A stretch of DNA of 64,000 nucleotides from Dendrophyllia cribrosa (lineage: Eukaryota > Cnidaria > Anthozoa > Scleractinia > Dendrophylliidae), in contig JAJLRJ010000002.1 of NCBI GenBank assembly GCA_024195265.1, positions 18,576,694 through 18,640,693 of the forward strand. The letters run 5' to 3'. A program made the position numbers and the translations under genes. This document shows positions 12,201 to 26,900 of this stretch, piece by piece (the first letter of the stretch is position 1; every line of letters starts with the position of its first letter). The notes under the pieces were generated by a model that was not told where the DNA came from, searched no databases, and was given only the letters and a program-made list of their open reading frames with translations.

Positions 12201-15200
12201 AGTTATTGTGGAACTCCAAAACATTAACGATAACACTCCTTCATTCACTGAACAAAAATACGTCTTCACGGCGAATGAGGTAGGTAGCATGCGTCTTAGT
12301 TGCGTCTTAATTGTATGTAAACTTTCTTTTGTACACATCTACAACTACCACTATTAGAGGGATTTAACCACATAAGTGGTTAGCGTGTTGGACTCGAGAT
12401 CTGAAGGTCGGTGGGCGAAGCCTACTCTCGGGTGTAGCGTTGTTTCCTTAGACGAGAAACTTTACTCCACGTTGTCTGTCTTCATCCAGATGTATAAATG
12501 GGTACCGACGACAAAATGATGAGAGTAACCTGGCGATGGAGTTACGTCCCATCCAGGGTGGAGTAGCAATATTCCTAGCTGCTTCATGCTACAGAAACCT
12601 GTTTGTAATAAGCTCCGGCGAGTGGGCTACCTGTGACTCGTATGCGCCTTCTAATGAAACCGGGTTAAGCTGACCAGCCGAGTGGGTCACCTGTGGCTCG
12701 TGTGCGCCTTTCAATGACATAACGGTTTACTGAACTTCACTGAGACTTCAGTGGTAGTGAAATCTGGATATTATTTAATATTATACAGGGCTCATACGTC
12801 GGTGGCGGCAAAGCTGTTGGCCAGGTGACTGCCACGGACAGAGATCACGATGACAAGAATTCGGTTTATGGTCAAATAAAATATGAATTTGTAAACCAGT
12901 CAAGTAAGTATACATAATATTGATCAATTTCTGTTTTCAGTGTTCTGTTTTCAGGGGTTGAATTAGTCAATATTAATTCCACTGTGAGACAGATTCAGAC
13001 TTCAGTTTGCGGAAACACTATGTAAGGTGCAGTTTGCTGTATTTCGCCGGCATTATATCAACAGAAACGGAAACTTTTAAAGTAAAGCAAAGACTGAAAA
13101 ATGTCGAAGGAACTATTCCTAAGATCTCTCCGAAGGCAAGGTTGCATAATACATCCGTAAGATAAGTGGAAATTTTATGCATTGGTTCCCTTCTTCCTGT
13201 GCACTGCTAGAGCTGACCCACTTATTAACAGTTGTGGAAGTCCATTTATTGTCTTAAACCCAGGTCTAAGTTAGACTTCTTTTAAATAACTAGCATGCCT
13301 AGCACGCGCCGGTTTAGTTATGGACGTACGAGAGGGAAGAACGTTCCCCCTTCGTGCGCGCGTCCTTTGTTATTTCTCCCTATAAATAACAGATACCACG
13401 CAGCTCTTTACAATCTCTAATTTCATTGGACCTGGGTATCACGCAGCTCTATTGTTTTCAGGGCTAGGGTCCATTGTTGAGTTGTTTGTTCTATTGTTTT
13501 CTCAGCAAATCAGAGAAGATCTTGTTAGAGCTGCGTTCTGCGCCATAAAATAACCGGCCCCTAGAGTTTATTATACCCGTTAGTCGACAGCCTTTGGCCA
13601 AGAGCGTCGAAAAAGAGTGAGAGTAAAAACCTTTGGTAACTTGGGCTTGCTTTGTTAAAACCTTAACTTATTAAAGATTAATTATACACCTTAAAGTTGT
13701 TTTATGTAACCGAGTCCTGGGATGGAGTGTGACAGTCCTTCCCATACTCAGGCTCCCAACAGGGGTGATCGGTTTGAATTGATTTTTGTTGAAGCCTTTT
13801 TACGTTTTCTTTAGGTTTCTATCGTGATCATCAATGGCTCTTTGATAGTGAGGACAGCGGTAAAGTGCATGACATGCGCGGAGGAATTCAAGGAACCCTT
13901 AAAAACGGCGCACACATCTTCTCTGATCCAGATCTTGGCGACGTGGTCTCCCTCAATGCATCAGAAGCCTGGGTACTAATGGGTGATTTTCAAGGTATTG
14001 GTTAGTTTGTTGCATGCGTTCATATAGTGGGAAGAGAAGGGTAGGAGCCGCGCTAAGGAAAAAGTACTATTGGTGACTGCGGGAGAGAGCTGCCAAGTCG
14101 CTTCCCACTGTATATCTACACACAACGCATCCACCGGGCTTACGAGTTTTTGCTATAAGCAACCATCGTCATTGATAAATAGAGGCTAACACTGTCATAA
14201 AATTCCGTTTACATTAGTTCTTAGTCAAACACTTAATATTGAATCAATATTGTACAAGTGTAGCCGATATACCTACTCCCTCCTGGCAAATTCTTACTCA
14301 TTCATTTCATCGTCTGATTTTTTAAACTCAGTGGTGAATTCGTGAAAATTAGCCACACAGATTGCAATAAATACAGTTTGTATCCACGTTTATACGCATG
14401 TCATCACCCATAATGAATAGAAAAGTGACGGTATGACATGTAATATTGTCAGCTAAACATAAATGCTCACGGTGATCCGATGGGGAAGGTAACTTCCCCC
14501 CTCCCCCTTTATTACCTAATGTTAGCCGTGGCTTATGCAAGCCGCGAACTCAATCATTTATACGAGCAGGGCTTATACAAGACGTGAGGAGCTCGTATAA
14601 ATGATTTTGCGACTTATACATGCGTCCTCGGCCTCCTCACGAGCTCGTGCAAGCTGTCACGCAAGCTGAAAACAAAACTTACGCTTACGCAGTTGTTGTT
14701 TCCTGGCTTGGAAAAACCGCGAAGAAACCGATAACTCGTTTTATACGAGGAAGTTCTTCTATACATAAGCCGCGGCTAAGACGAGCCCTAAAGTCGTGGC
14801 TTGAATAAGCCGCGGTTAACATAAGCCGGCGGCCACAAACGCGAAAAATGTACCATTTATATGGTGAGTTATCGCCGAAATTAGCCGCGGCTAACATAAA
14901 CAACGACTTGACTTATTTTCTTTGTATAAATGGCCCTAATAATGTTTCTGTTATATAGCTTTTAAACCAGTCTGTAATGTAGTTAAGTAACCTGGAGTTA
15001 GGAAAGTAAATCAAGAATACCGCACACTTATTCACAAGTAACTGAAGATGGCAATTTACACATCGTTCCACAAATATATGTGAACCACAACACAACAGCT
15101 TCAATTTCCTGCTTTGCTACCTTTTGCGCGTGCGTACACATGTCCTTTGTACCACAATTAAGCGATCGACAGAACGGAATTACATAAATAGGTGAAGTGG

Positions 15201-17932
15201 TACATATAGTAACCGAGGTCCGGACGGTTGAGGGTTATCTTACAAATCCGACACCCCTCTTCCAATCACTTGACCTCTTTTTACTTCTTTTTAATAAAAA
15301 AAAATTGGTTTAAAGAAGTATTTCTGCTTCCAGACATACATATAGACATGGGTATTGAAGTGATCATAGACCCATCATAGTTGAAACTCTTTTTGACTGT
15401 AGCATTAAGTTTCAACTGAAGCTTCGCCTTTGAAATTCAAATGCAACCTCGTCTCAAAGTCAAACTTAAAAATTCATCACCGACTGACTGAATATAAACT
15501 GAAATTAAAAGCAACCTCTTGTTTCAAATTGACTGACTCAGCTGACTCAGCTCGCTGAATCGGCGAACTGAATATTTAATGACCTGTGGCCTTCGAAAAA
15601 ATAAACGCAGTGTTGTATTAAATCTGTTGAAGCGAGTTATGTCTGCTGTCACGGTTCTTGCGAACCTTAACATAGAGTTTGAGAAATAGTAGACATAATA
15701 CACCTTATATACAATGTTTTTAGTCGAAGACTGAGATGCAGTACTGACATTGTAGAACAGAATATAGAGAAAACTGAGAGAGAGACAAGCGGTGAGTTAT
15801 AAAGCGTGACAAAACTTTGACAGATGTTTTGGTTTCTTAGAAAAGACGGAAATACGAATAATAATTAGATCGCTTCGTATTAGGTCACGCATATAAATAG
15901 TATATGTGTTTTGAATGAAGCAGCTATTATAACAAACACCTTGATAATCAAGTTCAGCAAGACTTTATAAAATATAAAAAGCGAAGAAAATAAAAAGAAA
16001 TGTTACTAACATGGTCTAATGTTGCTGCGTTTTGCTGTGGTAAATGATCGCATAAATCATTTTATATTTAAATTGTCTCTGGCCTCGGTCTTGCACTGAT
16101 ATAGAACTGTGGGTTTCTTGGCATGATAATGATATTATTCCAGTATAACTGTTAAATCAAGCTTCAGCTTTCAAGTTCGTAGTAAACTATAAGAATGTTG
16201 GAAGAACCCTTTTGCCCCAGACATAATAATAAACACTTGGAATTAAAGTCAGCCAGTATCGTTAAAAAGTGATAAATACTGATAAGCAATGATTATACTT
16301 TCTTAGTTCTTCGCCATTGTTCATACTGAACTGCAACTCAAGTAACAGATTTCTGGACTAGTCGAAGTTCCACCAAAGAACTAAACAAACGAGAGAGTAC
16401 GGCATCGATCACTAGGATGCCAACGAATAGAAATCATAGCATAATTTTGTGACATATATAGCCTTTAGAGCGGAAGTGACCACGCGTGATTTTCGTGGTT
16501 CGTGGTGTCTCGCTACTCGACACGCGCTGAAAGTGGTAGTGGAATTTATCTTCATCGTGCGATTGCTTATATTACATATGTCTAGTTTAAATGCATCTTT
16601 AGTCATCTTAACGTTTTGAAAGTCAGAAGCAGCAACGTTTTATATCCTTTGCTAATCGATACAGTTATACAGCAAAAGTTTATATAAAGGTATCTACTGC
16701 GCATGCGTGTATACAATTTATACCACAATTATGCGATTAACGAAACTGTGTTTTATAAGTATGAAAACCTTTCATAGTGGTAGTGAGGTCCGGACGGTTG
16801 AGGGTTATCATATTGAATCCGACACCCCTCTTCCACTCACTTGACCTCTTTTTCTTTTTCTGTTTTCTTTCTAATGAATACAAACAGAGAGAAAATAGTT
16901 TTTTTGATCTCCTTTTCATTCTTGTACAGTGGAACCCCGATTTTACGATCTTCGATTTAACGATATTCCCGATTTAACGATCAACATTCTATGTCCCGTC
17001 AAAAGTTACAGTAAATTGTATGAAGCAGAATCCCGATTTAACGATATGCGATTCAACGATATTCCCGGTTTTACTATGGAAAACTAGCGACCCAAGTATA
17101 AAATTTTTCCCGTTACAACGATATAATTGATATCACCTACCGTAAAAGAGTGACAAACACCTAAAAATTACACAATGTTTTATTTAGTTACAGTAATCTT
17201 TTGTCTTGTAGGGCACAAGACTAGTGGTTCTGTCAACAGCTTGTCATACTGACATACTAAGGGTTATTTGATATCTAAGCCGCTTTATCATCCTTGTCCT
17301 CCTTGTTTTTTAGTAGTTCCCTCAGCTTGTTTAACTTTGACGGCTTTTTGTGCTGAAAAGTATACGTCGCGGGGATTTCTAGGCCAATGGAAGGACTTGA
17401 TGATGTGTTTCGGTTGTTGTAATTGTGATCCCGGGGAGGGAGGTACTTCCTTATAAGGACTAATGGGGACGTGCGGCCAGCCAGGGTATGTTTTTCGGGA
17501 TTTTTGTCTTAAACAGGGTATCGATTTTATCATTTTTTGTCTTAATCAGGGTATCGATTTTAACAATTGGATAATTATTTTAAGAGTAACTTGTGTAAGC
17601 TTTTGCTATTTTACTAGTGTTATGATAGCCCTTTACTAGACCGTAAAAAAGGCGTTCAGTGCTTAATGTATACTACGTACTTAGCGTAAAGAGCTCCTCG
17701 TGACTCTGTTGTAGTTTTGTGATTGCCAATGGATTAAATAAGAAAGAGTTTCGATATTTATTATTGTCTTACACAGGGTATAGTTTCGGGTTAAATGTCT
17801 TAAACAGGTATCAAAAATCGTAATTCTGTCTTAAACAGGGTAGGAAAATCAGCGATTTTTGTCTTAAACAGGGTCAGGGTATGAGGGGTCGGGCCGCACC
17901 TCCCCACCCAAGGATATATCGAGTACCCCTCG

Positions 17933-17969
<37 letters not shown>

Positions 17970-20900
17970 CTTCGGGTTGTGATCATTTGCCGGGTCATTT
18001 GCCCTTTGCAATTAAATTAAATACATACAGTACAGGTATCATGTTGCGGAAACTTATTGATTTTATTGACTGCACGTGGAAAAATCTAATTATTCAACAG
18101 TAGAACCCCGATTTTACGATATTTTTAGTTGCTTCGCCGTCATATCGTTAAACCCTTGCGATATCGTAAAACCGGGGTTCCACTGTACTTTATTTTGAAA
18201 AGAGTTTTATTCCATGCCGTCAACTGAGAGCATGAGCATTTATTAATTGAATACACTTTCCGCTCCCGTATACTGCATTGGGTTACAGACATGTTTGGCA
18301 ATGAGCTAAATGATTGATACGGTTAAGGACGTTAGCACAAATGCATTCGAAATTCCAATGAACCTCAGACTTTGAATGCTGGTATTTTCCGAACACGCAA
18401 GTGACCAGCTCTACAGTTGGCCAATGACAACTCAGCTGGAAGAGCATTGCACTGCATTGTGGCAAAATCATGATTTCCAATCCCGTTCATTCATCGACCG
18501 TTCACAAAGCGTTCTTTTTTTTTTTCATGCTTTCTTTGCAACTGGTGCGAGAATCTTTACTTTCACTCATATTTTGAAAGTGTGTTATCCAATTACGTCG
18601 CGTTCTACAGTAACTTCCAATCCTAGAACTAGTGCTTATACCCAGGCATACGGGAACAGCTTTTGTATAACAAAAAAGAGTGGAGTGGAATACTTTCACA
18701 GAGGTGTAATTTTAAATAGTTGTAGCTTAATTCGATCTTGAATTGTTTTATTTCTACCGAATACGAGGCTGAATCCATAATGGTGAATGAGCAAGCTGGC
18801 ATTATTTTTTGTTCATATGTTTTATTTATTACAATTCCGTTGTATGTATTATTTGTGTTGAAGAAAGACCCTCCCTTCTGCGCTTATAATGTACAGTTGC
18901 TGATCATTATCATATCAGTCTTCAGTGTAATGAAATATGGACTCTTAGCCTGTGGACCGGACTTCCGGTTGGGGATAGAAAGGGCGAAAAGAAAGCCTGC
19001 AGCGAGGCAAGCCGAGGAAACCTGGGAAAAGGGAAAGGGGGCCCTTTCTCTCCCTCCTCTCCCTTTCGCTAGCTTTACGCCGGCTTTTATATTGGCCCTA
19101 TCCCCTCACTGGAAAGTCTGTTCACAGGCTAAGTCATAACACGAGGCACGAGGCACGAGGCAAGTGCCCAAAGAGCTTTTCTTTTGTTATATAATAACGG
19201 TACATTGTATAGTTTTACTTAATGACTAACACGATTTTCTTCATTGATTGTCAGGTGACTGTATCAGTAATCCATCTTTGTGCCCACAAGGATTAACAGT
19301 AGCGTTCTGGCTCAAGTTCATCTCTGGTCAATACATCATTTCGTCTGGTGGAAAATCCAGCTTTGCTACTGGATTTGATTTCTATCGCGAGTCTGCAGCC
19401 GGAAAATTCAACCTAATTTTGGAGAGTTCCACCCATCAGTGGAGCCTGAAATTTAACGACATACCAAAGGTTGCTTCATTTACCTTTTCAGTCTTTGCCG
19501 TATATTTATTTTTAGTATGTACTGAAACAGTGGATAGCATTGTTGGCGCGCTTTGATTGGCTACTGAAACTCGGAATAGCAAGTGCTATTCACCTCCCAG
19601 CAATTTGCGCGCGAAAATTGTAATCGTTGAAAGGAATAAATGAGTTAAAAAGCATCATTTTCGTTATATTATCTCACTGTTTCAGTATAAACTAAAAATA
19701 TCCACCACTACCCACCTCCACTTCGGTGAATAGTTGTTAAATATTTTAACAAGCCAAAAGTAAATTCAGCGCTTTGATTTGTTTTTACAGCGAGGTATAA
19801 TGAGTAGCTTGCAACAGTTTTCACCAATGGGCCATAAAAACGTGGTCTTATTAATGGGGTAGTCAAATTAACGGGGTTTTCGGGAAACTGATCCTTACGG
19901 CAGAAAACAGAAACAAAAGCAAATAAAATAAAAGTGGCCTGGAATACTGAAAATAGTGCCCAATATTTCGCTTTGCAAACCAAAGATGTCGGGGGCTAAC
20001 GCTTTTCTTACCCGCTCGCCAATACGAGTATAAATTACTTCGGGTGAGCACAAATTGTACATCACTCGCGCGGGTGTAGGATTTTTTTTTAGCTTAAAAG
20101 TAGTAGCCGTAAATGGTCGCATTAAGGCGGGGTGGTCATGTTAACGTAAGGTCTGTGGTCGCATTAACGAGGTGGTCGTATTAACGCGGTGGTCGCATAA
20201 ACGCGGTGGGCGTAAGGCGGGGTTCGTTTATAAATATATACCAGCCGAAGTCTAACGTTTCATCTGCTGATTCGAGTTTAAGAACACTCTCTTGCTAGTA
20301 TTAGTAATATTCGTTTTATTCTTGAAGACGTTTTAGTGGTGTATGGTTGAAGATGGAAGACTAGTAGACTAGTAGAAGACCAGGACTATTTTTGTCGCTT
20401 AACATTTTATGAGTTACAATAACTTACAGCAAAAGTATTGTAATTTAAGTTGATAGCAGTTGTATTTGTCTGTTCATATACTCCATCGAATGTCGTCAAT
20501 TCAGTCCTGCATCTTTAGGCAACTCCTTTAAAGTTCATGGTTATATTTTGTGCAGATGTGGTTTTATGTGTCGTTTACCTGGAGCCCGTCAGCAGGGTTA
20601 CGATATTTTCAGGATGGATACCTCATAGCATCAACCCAGTCCCCACAGAGTATCACACGCGCCAGCGACATTTTCACCGACATGACTATTGGAAAACCAA
20701 ACAATAATATCCATGATCACTACAGTAACATACTGATCAGCGATTTCCTGATATGGCGCACTCGTCTTACTGACAACGAAGTGCTACATTCGTACAAGAT
20801 ATCTCGTGAGTAGTGATGGTAGTATGGCGGATGACTAGATCAGTTTTAATCATATAATCAGCAGGCTTGAGTTAGTTAGGTTGCTCTGGAGTAATGAGAT

Positions 20901-23900
20901 TTAAACCCTAGCTGGTGTAGGTAAATGGAGAGCATGGGGTTTGCATCTTATTACTCCAGTGCTACCAAATGAACTCAGGGCTACTGGTTAATAGTCATGA
21001 TCCGCCACATTGTTTTTCATCGTGCCTTTATATAGTCTTGTATACGCCAATCAAATGGCAAAAATTGTAGAAATATATCGATGAGAAATTTATCTGTTTA
21101 ATTAAACACATGAGAAAATTTTCAAATAGAGTAAAGTCTCAATTTTTCAACAAAACTTGTACGAAACTTTATCAGGTCTTATCAGGTGGCCACCGTACTG
21201 CTCTACAATGTTCTTTTATTTACTGATAATGTAATTATATATTATACCTCTGAAGGACACGTTTCCGGCAGAGAAATGCCAAGCTCTCCCCAGTACGTGG
21301 GACAATTCACGATATCAAATGACGGGATAATAACTGCTATTGGAGTGCTGGATCGAGAGACTAAAGCGAACTACACTTTGGACGTGAGGGCAAGCGATCT
21401 TGATCCAGTTCACCCGCGGCACAATACAACCATGGTGGAATTAGTGGTCATGGATTCTAACGATAATCCTCCAGTTTTTAGGAATGAGAGTTACACTGCA
21501 GATCTCAAAGAACATTCGAATATAGGATTTGTTCCACTAAGGGTAAGCTTGTATATTTTATTTAGCAAGCCTGTCATTGCGCGGCACAAAAAGGAAGACC
21601 AACACCGTTGTTATCATTTTTAACTCGTGAATACGAGAAGCGTTAAGCGAGTTATAGCAGTTGGCGGCAAATTCACGGTTCGGTCGATCGGCTGTTAACA
21701 TCGAGCCCGCGATATGTAATGGTCACTTGTCTCACCCATGGGGACGGCGCAGTATGTGGGGGGTCGGTGAAGCAAAGCCCCATGGAAAAGAGAGGGTCCG
21801 AATCTTTCGTGTTCACGAGTTGGCTCATATAGGAGCCTTTAATTGATTAAGACGGGCCCAGTTTTATGGAGGTTTCAGTGTTAGTTATTATATCAAGTAA
21901 ATTATTGTCTACTCCATTACTCCAATACAAAGCGTTTTTAATGCGTCAAAGCGGCGAAATATTACAAACAACAATAGCATACACGTTCATATTCATCTCT
22001 TTCTCCATGAGTACCGTTGCTACACTGATTTAGGTCAACACTGATTTTTTGATATCACCACACCCATCTCATTTTTACTGTCGTGCCGATTACATTTCTA
22101 GGTTGGGGCATTTGACTTAGATCAAGGTTCGAACAGTCAGATATCTTACAGTATTGTCAGTGGAAATGTGCAGGATGTATTTACCATAAATAGCAGTTCA
22201 GGGGAAATCGCGGTCGCAAGAGACATCGATCGAGAAAACACGCATCAGTTTGTTCTTGGAGTCCAGGCCAAAGACGGTGAGTAGTTGGGTATTTTTTAGT
22301 CCGGTTATTGAACCTAAAGGGCAAACGTCTTGAAAGAACTTGAAGTTTTAAACGTTAATCGATGTTAATTGCATTATTCCAGTATCAGATATCGGATCCC
22401 AACAATTTCATGGCAGCAAAACCTTTTTGTTTTACGGTTGCTGCAATTCTCTTACATTCTTGATGTACATTTTTCCAGGAGGTTCTCCGGCTTTACAAAG
22501 CACTGTACAGGTGACTATTAACGTTGTTGATGTAAACGACAATTCTCCAATCATCACACCGAGCTCTTATGTCGCGGGAGTTAAGGAGAATTTGCCGTCT
22601 GGTCAAAGTGTTCTGCGGGTAGGTACAAACAAACTTGCGACTAGTGACTAAATAGAGCCTAGCTAAAACGCTACACTAAATGCTGACAGTAATACTTTGC
22701 CGATACGTTTATAGTGTGACTGTCTGTTCAAACGTACGGCGTATTCAACTCCACCCTACCAAAACAAAACCATGCGCTGGGTGGTAATTCAGCGTATGAA
22801 CGGGGCCGAACTTCCAACAGGTTTAAAAGAAAAGGAGAACAGAAAAGAAGAAGAAAAAAGAAAAGAACGGCATTTAAAAACACCAGCACCATCACTACCA
22901 ACAGCAGCAAAATGTATCGTGTAATCACAGAGCGCAGAATCAATACAATTTTTTTAGAGAAGAACTAGTGAACTTACAAAGCATCAGGAGATCGAACGTT
23001 ACGCGTCTGGGAAAATTTTATCCTCAAGTCAAAAGTAGCAATCGCATGGTGAAAATAGAACAAATTACAGTCAAATTGGACTCCTCTGCGCCCTGTGGTG
23101 TAATTAGGTGTAAAATTTTTATGCTCACTGATTTGCTTGTTTTTCTTTCGTGCAGCTTGTGGTTGAGGATGCTGATCACGGGTCTAATGGTCGAGTTACA
23201 TTCACCGTGAATAGTAACAAGTTTGCAGTCAATTCATCCACTGGCGTCCTCTACACAACCCAACCGTTGGACCGCGAGCAGCAGGCACAATACCAGCTAA
23301 TTGTGCAGGCTACGGATGGGGGAGGGGACGGTGCAAAGGTGAGTGTCTACTGACGGGGGTGGAGACTGTGCAATGGTGGGTGTCTTGTACGTTTATTGCT
23401 GCGGAACGAGCGTAGCGAGTGAGCAGCAACATAATCAGGATTTAAGAGAAATATATGAGAAAAAAATATAAGCTACGAAAAATCTCGATTTGATCGCTTT
23501 TTACCAGAATTCACTGCGCCACGCACACATTTTGGGCCAGAATTCACTGCGCCACGCACACATTTTGGGCCAGAATTCACTGCGCCACGCACACATTTTG
23601 GGCCAGAATTCACTGCGCCACGAACAATAGCCTCGCTTGCTGCTTCAAGCTGTTGGCTGATAGATTTGTAATATTTTGGTCCAACATGTTCCAGTCGTAA
23701 TCGGAACTGAAGTGTCGAAGACTACCGCGAGTCGAGCGAGGACTGTGAGGCATGGTGATAGGACCGTTGGATAGCAAAGATTTTCGAAGATTGTACGGAA
23801 TAAAAGACAAATTTATTTTGAAATCACTCCGACAGCGGTCGATGAGACTGAGCTGAGCGCGTGGGGACGCGAATACGATACGGCTAGCTAGTAACGCAAC

Positions 23901-26900
23901 ATATTCATTATCAATAATTAAGTTAAACCTAAATTTTCACACCTTCCTCGTGGTGAACGCGTCCTTTGCTCAACAATATTCTACAGACATGGCAAGAACT
24001 TCAGATGCGTGAATTACAAAACAAAATTAGTCTTATCAGCTGGAGTTTTCGTCGATTCATCCCGGTTACATTTGCTTTGCTTTCCCTCAAAAAACGAAAG
24101 AGAAAATTCTGTAATACCAGCGAGGCGATAAAACAGCATTATTACAACAAATTTACCGCAGCAATTACTATCTTTCGGATACACTAGTATGCTAGTTAAG
24201 TTGGACAGAGGCCAGAGGAGTGTTTTTTTAGTGGCTTGCTGTGTAAAAGACGAATCCATCAACTGAATAAAGTAGAACTTTTCTGTTTGTTGATGGGTTT
24301 TTTTAATATGCTGTTTGTTGTATTGCTTCCGGAAAATGGTCAGCAGAAATCAAAAGGATTCATTTGGTAAATCTACTTAACCATCAGAATACTAAACGAC
24401 ATTTGTGTAAAAATAGAGGGACAATGTTTGATTCCTAACAAGCGCAAAGTTAATTTATTGTCCTTAATACTCACTGGCAACTGCATGAAAATGAGTTAAG
24501 ACTGTAGCATTCCACTATCTTATTTTCTCTCTTTTCGTCAGCACAGGTCAATTTAAGTAGCATTGCTTCTGTAACAGGACTACCACCAATGCTCAGTACT
24601 AAATTGGGTGTTTTGTGTAGTATGACAACTCATCACTAATGTAATTTTAACCACGACAACAACATATTGTGTTTTTTTTATTTTTTATTTTTTATTTTTT
24701 TTTATTGCAACACACAAAACAAATACTTACAAACAGATAAAGCTACATACAATACAATAATTCGTGCAACCACATACAATACGATATTCCTACAAAGTGC
24801 GCTTTTACAATATTATTACATATTTACATATAAATTACATACAAATTAAAAGCATTGGATATTTACATATAAATTAACTTACGATAACCGGAACTAACAC
24901 TTTATCTAAATTAATAAATTTTACTTGGTTAACACGAAACATAAACCTAACTTACACTGATACATACAAAACAAAACCTAACGCCCATTACACTTATCAT
25001 TCATTTGTATTTTTATTCTATTTTGTTCTGTTTTGTACTGTTAATTGTATTTTTACTCAGTTTGAAAGTCTAAGTGTATTCCATTTATTTTTAAACTCTT
25101 TCTCGTTGTTTGACATGACAGCAATGTATTTCTCTAGTTTGATTTTGTCGTGCACGAGCGAAATAAAATTATCAAAATTGCACCTCACTGTATTTAAGGA
25201 ATTTACGTATAGGGAGTATTTTCCCAGAATAATAAGATGATTGAGGGCCAAACAGCTCGTGTGGTAAGAGACAATTCCAAACATAATCTCTAATTCTGAA
25301 AGATGTATTTGTTTATTGCTCGCATTAGACCACCACTCTTGGAATTTGTTCCAAAAAAAATTTGCTTGTGTACAGTGTACGAACATATGATTCATAGTTT
25401 GATACTCGGATGGACAAAATGGGCAGAAAGGAGAGGCAACTTTTTTCATTTTGTATAGCAAGCTATTCGTTGGCAAAATATGATGAATGATTTTATATTG
25501 GAACATCATTAGTTTAATTTCTTTCGTTGTTCTAAAAGGTAGAAGATAAATTTTCTTAATGTCCCCTTCATTAATGCCATACGCGAGCAGCTTTTTCTCG
25601 CAAGTGGGTGGCGGTAATTCTTCAAGGTCTAACAGCGTACAATATATAGATTTGCATGTCAGCGAGCAAATTGCGAAGGGAGGTGAAGATGGGTTTGGGG
25701 GATCTTCTTGTAAGAGTTTTTTCCAACCTTGAGGTATAGACGAAATAATGCTATAATATTGCAAAAAAACTACATTTGAGATTGAATTTAATGCGAAAGT
25801 CGTTAAACGAAAGAAAACGGTTTTCATGGGAGTCGAACAAGTCTGAGATTTGTTTTATCCCTGCGCTACACCAATGCGAAATATACAACATTTTTCCGTT
25901 TACAGTAATAAATCGATTGTTCCAGATTGTTTGAGAAAGAACATCATTTTTATTTTTAGGTTTGGTTGATACGATGTTTTGCCAGTATAAGATAATTTGT
26001 TTATAAAAGACAGGAAGGCTGTTGTCAAGTTCAAGACGTTTATACTCGTAATTACATTTAAACAAATCCATCCCCCCAACACCTGCTAGAAGCCATTTAG
26101 GTATGTACTTCCATGGAGCATCTGAATTTGAACATAACCTTTTAACCCAATTCAACTTTAACGCTTTATCGAAGAGCGAAAAATCTCTCATATCGAGGCC
26201 ACCGAATGTTTTCTGATTTATAAGAGTAGTTTTCTTTATTTTCGCAGGTTTGTGATTCCAGATAAAGTCGAAAGTGATCTTGTCAACCTCTTTACAGAAT
26301 TCCTTTGGTGTTTCCATGACACTACAGATAAAAACAAGTTTTGATAGTGCTAACGTTTTAATTATGTTCACCCTTCCGTAGATCGAGAGATCCCTTTGGG
26401 ACCACATATTTAAAGTTTTCTTTAACGAGCCTAATTTATCAAAGAAGTTTTTCTTTTCAGACACTTTCGGATCGTAAGTGAAATGCACACCAAGGGCGTG
26501 AACAGGTTCGTTGCTAAGCTGAAGATCAAGGATAGTATCTCTTTTATGACGCAAGGAGCCAAGCCATAACATTTCGGATTTAGATTGATTTATCTTTAAG
26601 CCGGAGCACTTTTCGAAAAGCAATAGTATGTCAAACAAATTGTACACTGATTGAACATCAGCAAGTAGAACAGTTGTGTCATCTGCATACTGAGAAAGTT
26701 TAACTTCTTTATGTTCATGTGTAATAACACCTTTAATTTCTTTTGAACGTCTTATAGTCTGTGCGAGTAACTCAATAGCTATGACGAACAGTGTGCCAGA
26801 AAGAGGACAGCCTTGACGTACTCCTCGTTCAAGATTAAAGTGTTTCGAAGCATGACCGTTATTCAAGATACAACTAGAGATGTCGTTATAAAATACTTTT

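Larger units (their letters stand above)
16927..18185. mobile_element. pogo/Tigger-like non-autonomous element
   Basis: It begins CAGTGGAACCCCGATTTTAC at 16927 and ends with GGGGTTCCACTG at 18185. TA lies outside both ends. GATTTAACGATATTCCCG words recur just inside the left end, like subterminal transposase sites. The interior holds scattered GTCTTAAACAGGGTA words and a C-rich run, with no transposase. An internal CAGTAGAACCCCG at 18098 could define a separate 88-bp mini-element with the same right end. Confidence 0.65.

Noticed and set aside
21186..21255. Upstream extension of exon 20 to the CAG at 21185
   Set aside because: That acceptor does not match the phase-1 exit of exon 19 and would give a stop soon after. 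The AG at 21254-21255 fits.
23504..23622. CRISPR-like array
   Set aside because: The units are directly adjacent without spacers, and the genome is eukaryotic. It is a simple tandem repeat.
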